Under the pieces are notes generated by a model that was not told where the DNA came from, ran no database searches, and saw only the letters and a program-made list of their open reading frames with translations. DNA of 8,654 nucleotides from contig CAJCHQ010001060.1 of NCBI GenBank assembly GCA_903970295.1, positions 1 to 8,654 of the forward strand, read 5' to 3'. The translations under genes were made by a program, and so were the position numbers. Within the stretch, counting starts at the first letter, position 1. Each line of letters opens with the position of its first letter. This DNA is from Bryobacterales bacterium (GTDB taxonomy: Bacteria; Cyanobacteriota; Vampirovibrionia; Obscuribacterales; Obscuribacteraceae). Shown one piece after another: positions 5,813 through 8,654 of the stretch.

Positions 5813-8654
5813 TAACGATGCCTCAAAAAGGGCACTGACTCCTGCTGAACAGCTGACTCAGCAAAGGGAAGAAGCGGCCCACCGAATTCTGCTCGAGAAC
5901 AGTGGCGCAGGGGCTGGCAAAAAATTTACTGCCGACGAGTTATTGAGCCGAGAAACATCGACTCGAGCCAAAGTAGCACAGGCTGTGCAATCTTTCGACC
6001 CGGCTAACCCAGTCGAGAGCATGCGCAAGTTTGCGCAATTCAGCAACGCTCTAGCTCAGCAAGATAGTCAACTCAAAAGCGAAATCGGACCAAGACCAAC
6101 TGCTCCCACCCTGGCCGCGGCTCATGCTGAAGGCTATCTGATGCGGACCGAGGCTAATTACGCTGCCAATGTCTACATCAAAATGGCGCAATACTTGCAC
6201 GATCATCAAGATCAGGCTGCGGCCCTCGTGCCGGCACTCAACAAAATTTGGAAACAGATAGGCAAACTGGAGCCCCGCATTCTTTCCGATAGCGGTTTCC
6301 AGAATGTGCTGGCCCAAACCAATAAAGATCTGGCCGCACCGATAGCTGCCCAGTTAGATACGAGCAAACCGGCGGCCATATCTAAAAGTCCAGAGATCCG
6401 GGTGGCAGCAGAAACGCAGCCCTTGCCATCGACTCAGCCTGGGGAAATGGGTCTGCGATCCGCCCAATCGAGTCAGCCCGTGCCACCGCCATTGGGCAGT
6501 CGCTCTTTCGAAACTCCGGCCAAACCAGCCGCGGCGACGCCACCACCTCTGGGGCACCGCAACTTCGAGCTGACTGCCGGTAGTGCCACTACCGGTGGTG
6601 AGTCCCTACAGCCAGCCGCTGGGGCGAAAAAAACTGCCGGCGATTCTCCGGCTACGGGCTCAGCACCCAAGCTGATTCTAACAAACTCACAGTGGGACGC
6701 TCGCACCAACGAGCTCAATACGTTGGAAAAAGGTTTGTGGGGTCCCTATCAACAAAACCAAGAAAAGTACAATCAAGCCCTGGCCGATGCCACCGCCGTC
6801 AGTGACGCAGCCAAAGCCAAATTCGGCACCAATTCTGATTTCATGCGGAAATTCATCACCTCGCCCGACAATAATGCCCGAACGGCGTTGCTCCACGATC
6901 CCAAATACGCAGTCAAGGGAACGCCTCTGGAGACAGCCGCCAACAACTTCATGAAGTATGGCGACAAAACGACTTCGGTATTGACTTGGGCAGTCGATCA
7001 TTCGGTTCTGGCTGAAGCCAGGAAAGTAGCTGATGCTCCCACGGCACCAAGCACAACAACCACAACGGTCGGACAATTGGAAGCGGACGCCGTCAAATCT
7101 GAGGCTGCCTACAATAAGACCAACAAAGCTCAGATCGATGAGCAACTGCGTCAGGAATTGGCCGCAACAAAAGCGGCTAGATTGGCCGGCGATGACACAG
7201 GCGCCATCGACCACATGCGCAAAGCAGACGCCTTGATTTTAACCATGGCAGCGCCGGCTGTGAACAGACGTTGGCTCGGCGAACAGTACCAAGAACAAGC
7301 CAATGTTAAGGACCATGACCCGCTGAATGCAAAAACACAATCGGAATTCAACGAGGACGTGGCTAAAAGAAACGATTTCAGCATTCACTCCAAGCAACAA
7401 TTTGAACTGGCTGTGCAAAACAGTCAACTGCTCAATCAAGATTTGCTTAAACAAGCATCGGATGAATTGGCCGTTTTGATGCAGCGAACGGTTGTTGGCA
7501 ATCAGGCTTTGACTGCCGAGTTCGGGACGATGCAAGGAAAAATCACAGGGGTCGGCAGCGACGGCAGCGAATCGATGCTCGACATGACTTATCAAAACGC
7601 GAAAAAACTGGCGACGATGCAAATGCAGTCGCAACACTTCGAAGAAGCCAAAAATGCGCTGGCGGCGGCGATCCGTAATAAGAACTGGACACCCGAAACT
7701 GCCTCGCAAAACGACCCGGGATACGCCCAATTAGCCTCGCAGATAGCGGCCGGATTACCCGAAAATGAAAAGGGTCAAATCGCGCAACAGGACAATATCT
7801 ACAGACGCTCATGGGAAGAAATTTCGGGCCTAGCTGGTTACGCTCTGGGAGCAACGTTATTCGGTAAGTTCATGCCGGCATCGATGAAGGAAAGCTACCT
7901 CGGTAAAGCAGCCGCCGGCACAGTAGCGGCGGGAATTTCAGGGAACCTGGCCAATCAAGCCATGTCGGGTCCACGTGACAGTATGGGCGAAGCGGCTCTC
8001 AATGGCATCATTGCTCCAGCAGCACTACATGGTGCCATGCGGTTGGGTGGGGCATTGGCCGAAGGCATCGCACCGAAAGTAGGCGACGCCATTTTTGGTG
8101 AAGCCGTCACCAAAGATAAGCTCGTCGAGAGCATCGCCAATAGAGTGGGCAACGGCAAACTAAATGCCGGACAACTCTATGACTACGCCCAGACCCAGAA
8201 AATAAGTCCAGAGACAATTGGTTTGCACGCACCAAAAGATGCGGCGGCACTAGCCAGATGGCGAGAGACGCCTGTCTTCGAAGACGGCAAAGTTGTTTAT
8301 CCGGAAGCTGATTTGCTAGCAGGGTCGAAATCCCAGTTGAATCAGGTGGCCAGCCAAATGTTCTCGCGCCCCGGCAAACTGGTTCTGCCAAAACAGACTA
8401 TGACCAAGGATGAAGTAATCGATTGGCTGAATAAGAATGGGCGCACAGACTCGGCTCTTCGTTTGCAAACTGTTGATCCCGGCCCCGGTGACGAAGTCAT
8501 TATTAGCAAGGGCAAACCTATACCGGCTTTGAGACCAAGATTGCTTGGATACGATCAGGCCGAAATTGCCAGCGCCGGTACCAGCGCTCCAGCCGAAGCT
8601 CCAGCGGTGCCGAAGCTGACCGATGCGCAGGCCGCTGAAGTGCTTTCCGATTTA
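5787..8654 (+). CDS. Large Ala/Gln-rich protein of unknown function, N-terminal 956 residues (runs off right edge)
   Basis: One frame stays open from ATG 5787 to the last base, 956 codons without a stop. I recognise no named family. Residues 1-190 are mostly helical and polar, with no signal peptide. About 190-300 is Pro/Ala/Ser-rich and probably disordered, with a repeated PPPLGxRxFE motif (233-242 and 252-261). About 300-660 is again long-helical and rich in Ala, Gln, Asn and Lys, broken by a Ser-Thr5 run (422-427). About 681-771 is a Gly/Ala-rich, weakly hydrophobic stretch (YALGATLFGKF, AAAGTVAAGISGNLANQAM, LHGAMRLGGALAEG). About 772-935 looks globular and charged, then an Ala/Pro-rich linker begins at the edge, implying a further domain. 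ATG 5787 is the first start after an in-frame TAG at 5745, but it lacks a ribosome site. The layout suggests a scaffold or a carrier for a C-terminal effector; that is inference. Confidence 0.85.
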   Translation, partial: MTAQDSTAINDASKRALTPAEQLTQQREEAAHRILLENSGAGAGKKFTADELLSRETSTRAKVAQAVQSFDPANPVESMRKFAQFSNALAQQDSQLKSEIGPRPTAPTLAAAHAEGYLMRTEANYAANVYIKMAQYLHDHQDQAAALVPALNKIWKQIGKLEPRILSDSGFQNVLAQTNKDLAAPIAAQLDTSKPAAISKSPEIRVAAETQPLPSTQPGEMGLRSAQSSQPVPPPLGSRSFETPAKPAAATPPPLGHRNFELTAGSATTGGESLQPAAGAKKTAGDSPATGSAPKLILTNSQWDARTNELNTLEKGLWGPYQQNQEKYNQALADATAVSDAAKAKFGTNSDFMRKFITSPDNNARTALLHDPKYAVKGTPLETAANNFMKYGDKTTSVLTWAVDHSVLAEARKVADAPTAPSTTTTTVGQLEADAVKSEAAYNKTNKAQIDEQLRQELAATKAARLAGDDTGAIDHMRKADALILTMAAPAVNRRWLGEQYQEQANVKDHDPLNAKTQSEFNEDVAKRNDFSIHSKQQFELAVQNSQLLNQDLLKQASDELAVLMQRTVVGNQALTAEFGTMQGKITGVGSDGSESMLDMTYQNAKKLATMQMQSQHFEEAKNALAAAIRNKNWTPETASQNDPGYAQLASQIAAGLPENEKGQIAQQDNIYRRSWEEISGLAGYALGATLFGKFMPASMKESYLGKAAAGTVAAGISGNLANQAMSGPRDSMGEAALNGIIAPAALHGAMRLGGALAEGIAPKVGDAIFGEAVTKDKLVESIANRVGNGKLNAGQLYDYAQTQKISPETIGLHAPKDAAALARWRETPVFEDGKVVYPEADLLAGSKSQLNQVASQMFSRPGKLVLPKQTMTKDEVIDWLNKNGRTDSALRLQTVDPGPGDEVIISKGKPIPALRPRLLGYDQAEIASAGTSAPAEAPAVPKLTDAQAAEVLSDL
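6480..6569 (+). repeat. Repeated PPPLGxRxFE motif inside the large protein
   Basis: Residues 233-242 (PPPLGSRSFE, 6483-6512) and 252-261 (PPPLGHRNFE, 6540-6569) share eight of ten residues and are spaced 19 residues apart in a Pro/Ala-rich linker. The codons have diverged (CCACCGCCATTGGGC against CCACCACCTCTGGGG), which suggests the peptide rather than the DNA is being kept. It looks like a short linear binding motif. Confidence 0.6.

Noticed and set aside
5723..5815. 30-codon plus-strand ORF overlapping the start of the large gene
   Set aside because: It has no ribosome site and an unremarkable product; it probably arises by chance in the leader.
6687..7214. 175-codon minus-strand ORF opposite the large right-hand gene
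   Set aside because: The plus frame is continuous here with sensible codon use; the minus product (Cys/Phe/Gly-rich) is typical of a shadow.
7239..7730. 163-codon minus-strand ORF opposite the large right-hand gene
   Set aside because: Same reasoning: it is fully covered by the open plus-strand frame and has no motif support.

Overview
The window looks like an ordinary bacterial chromosome segment of moderate GC. It holds a mix of housekeeping and poorly known genes, with frequent TTG and GTG starts. There is no phage, insertion-sequence, RNA-gene or CRISPR signal. The gene set (carB, a gamma-class carbonic anhydrase, mutS2), the small TPR membrane protein and a very large Ala/Gln-rich protein remind me of the non-photosynthetic Cyanobacteriota (Vampirovibrionia/Melainabacteria, perhaps Obscuribacterales). 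That placement is an impression from protein style, not something the sequence proves.

Layout. Positions 1-105 (minus) are the first 35 codons of carB, running off the left edge. A divergent gap of about 240 bp (106-341) separates it from a secreted alpha/beta hydrolase (342-1376, plus). The hydrolase converges on a small TPR membrane protein (1444-2004, minus), and the junction carries an imperfect tandem repeat. Upstream of the TPR gene on the same strand is a gamma-carbonic-anhydrase-family gene (2113-2640, minus). A divergent region of about 85 bp with two short dyads leads to a 99-residue winged-helix-like protein (2726-3025, plus). mutS2 follows 12 nt later (3038-5527, plus). A 259-bp gap then holds one doubtful minus-strand ORF (5579-5812) and a possible promoter. 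From 5787 to the right edge one reading frame stays open for 956 codons: the N-terminal part of a large protein of unknown function.

How they relate. The small winged-helix-like gene and mutS2 almost certainly share a transcript. They lie in the same reading frame, separated only by one TAG and four sense codons, with a small hairpin over the stop, so translational coupling is likely. The carbonic anhydrase and TPR genes may be co-transcribed. No pathway links all the genes. The least explained object is the open-ended protein at the right edge.
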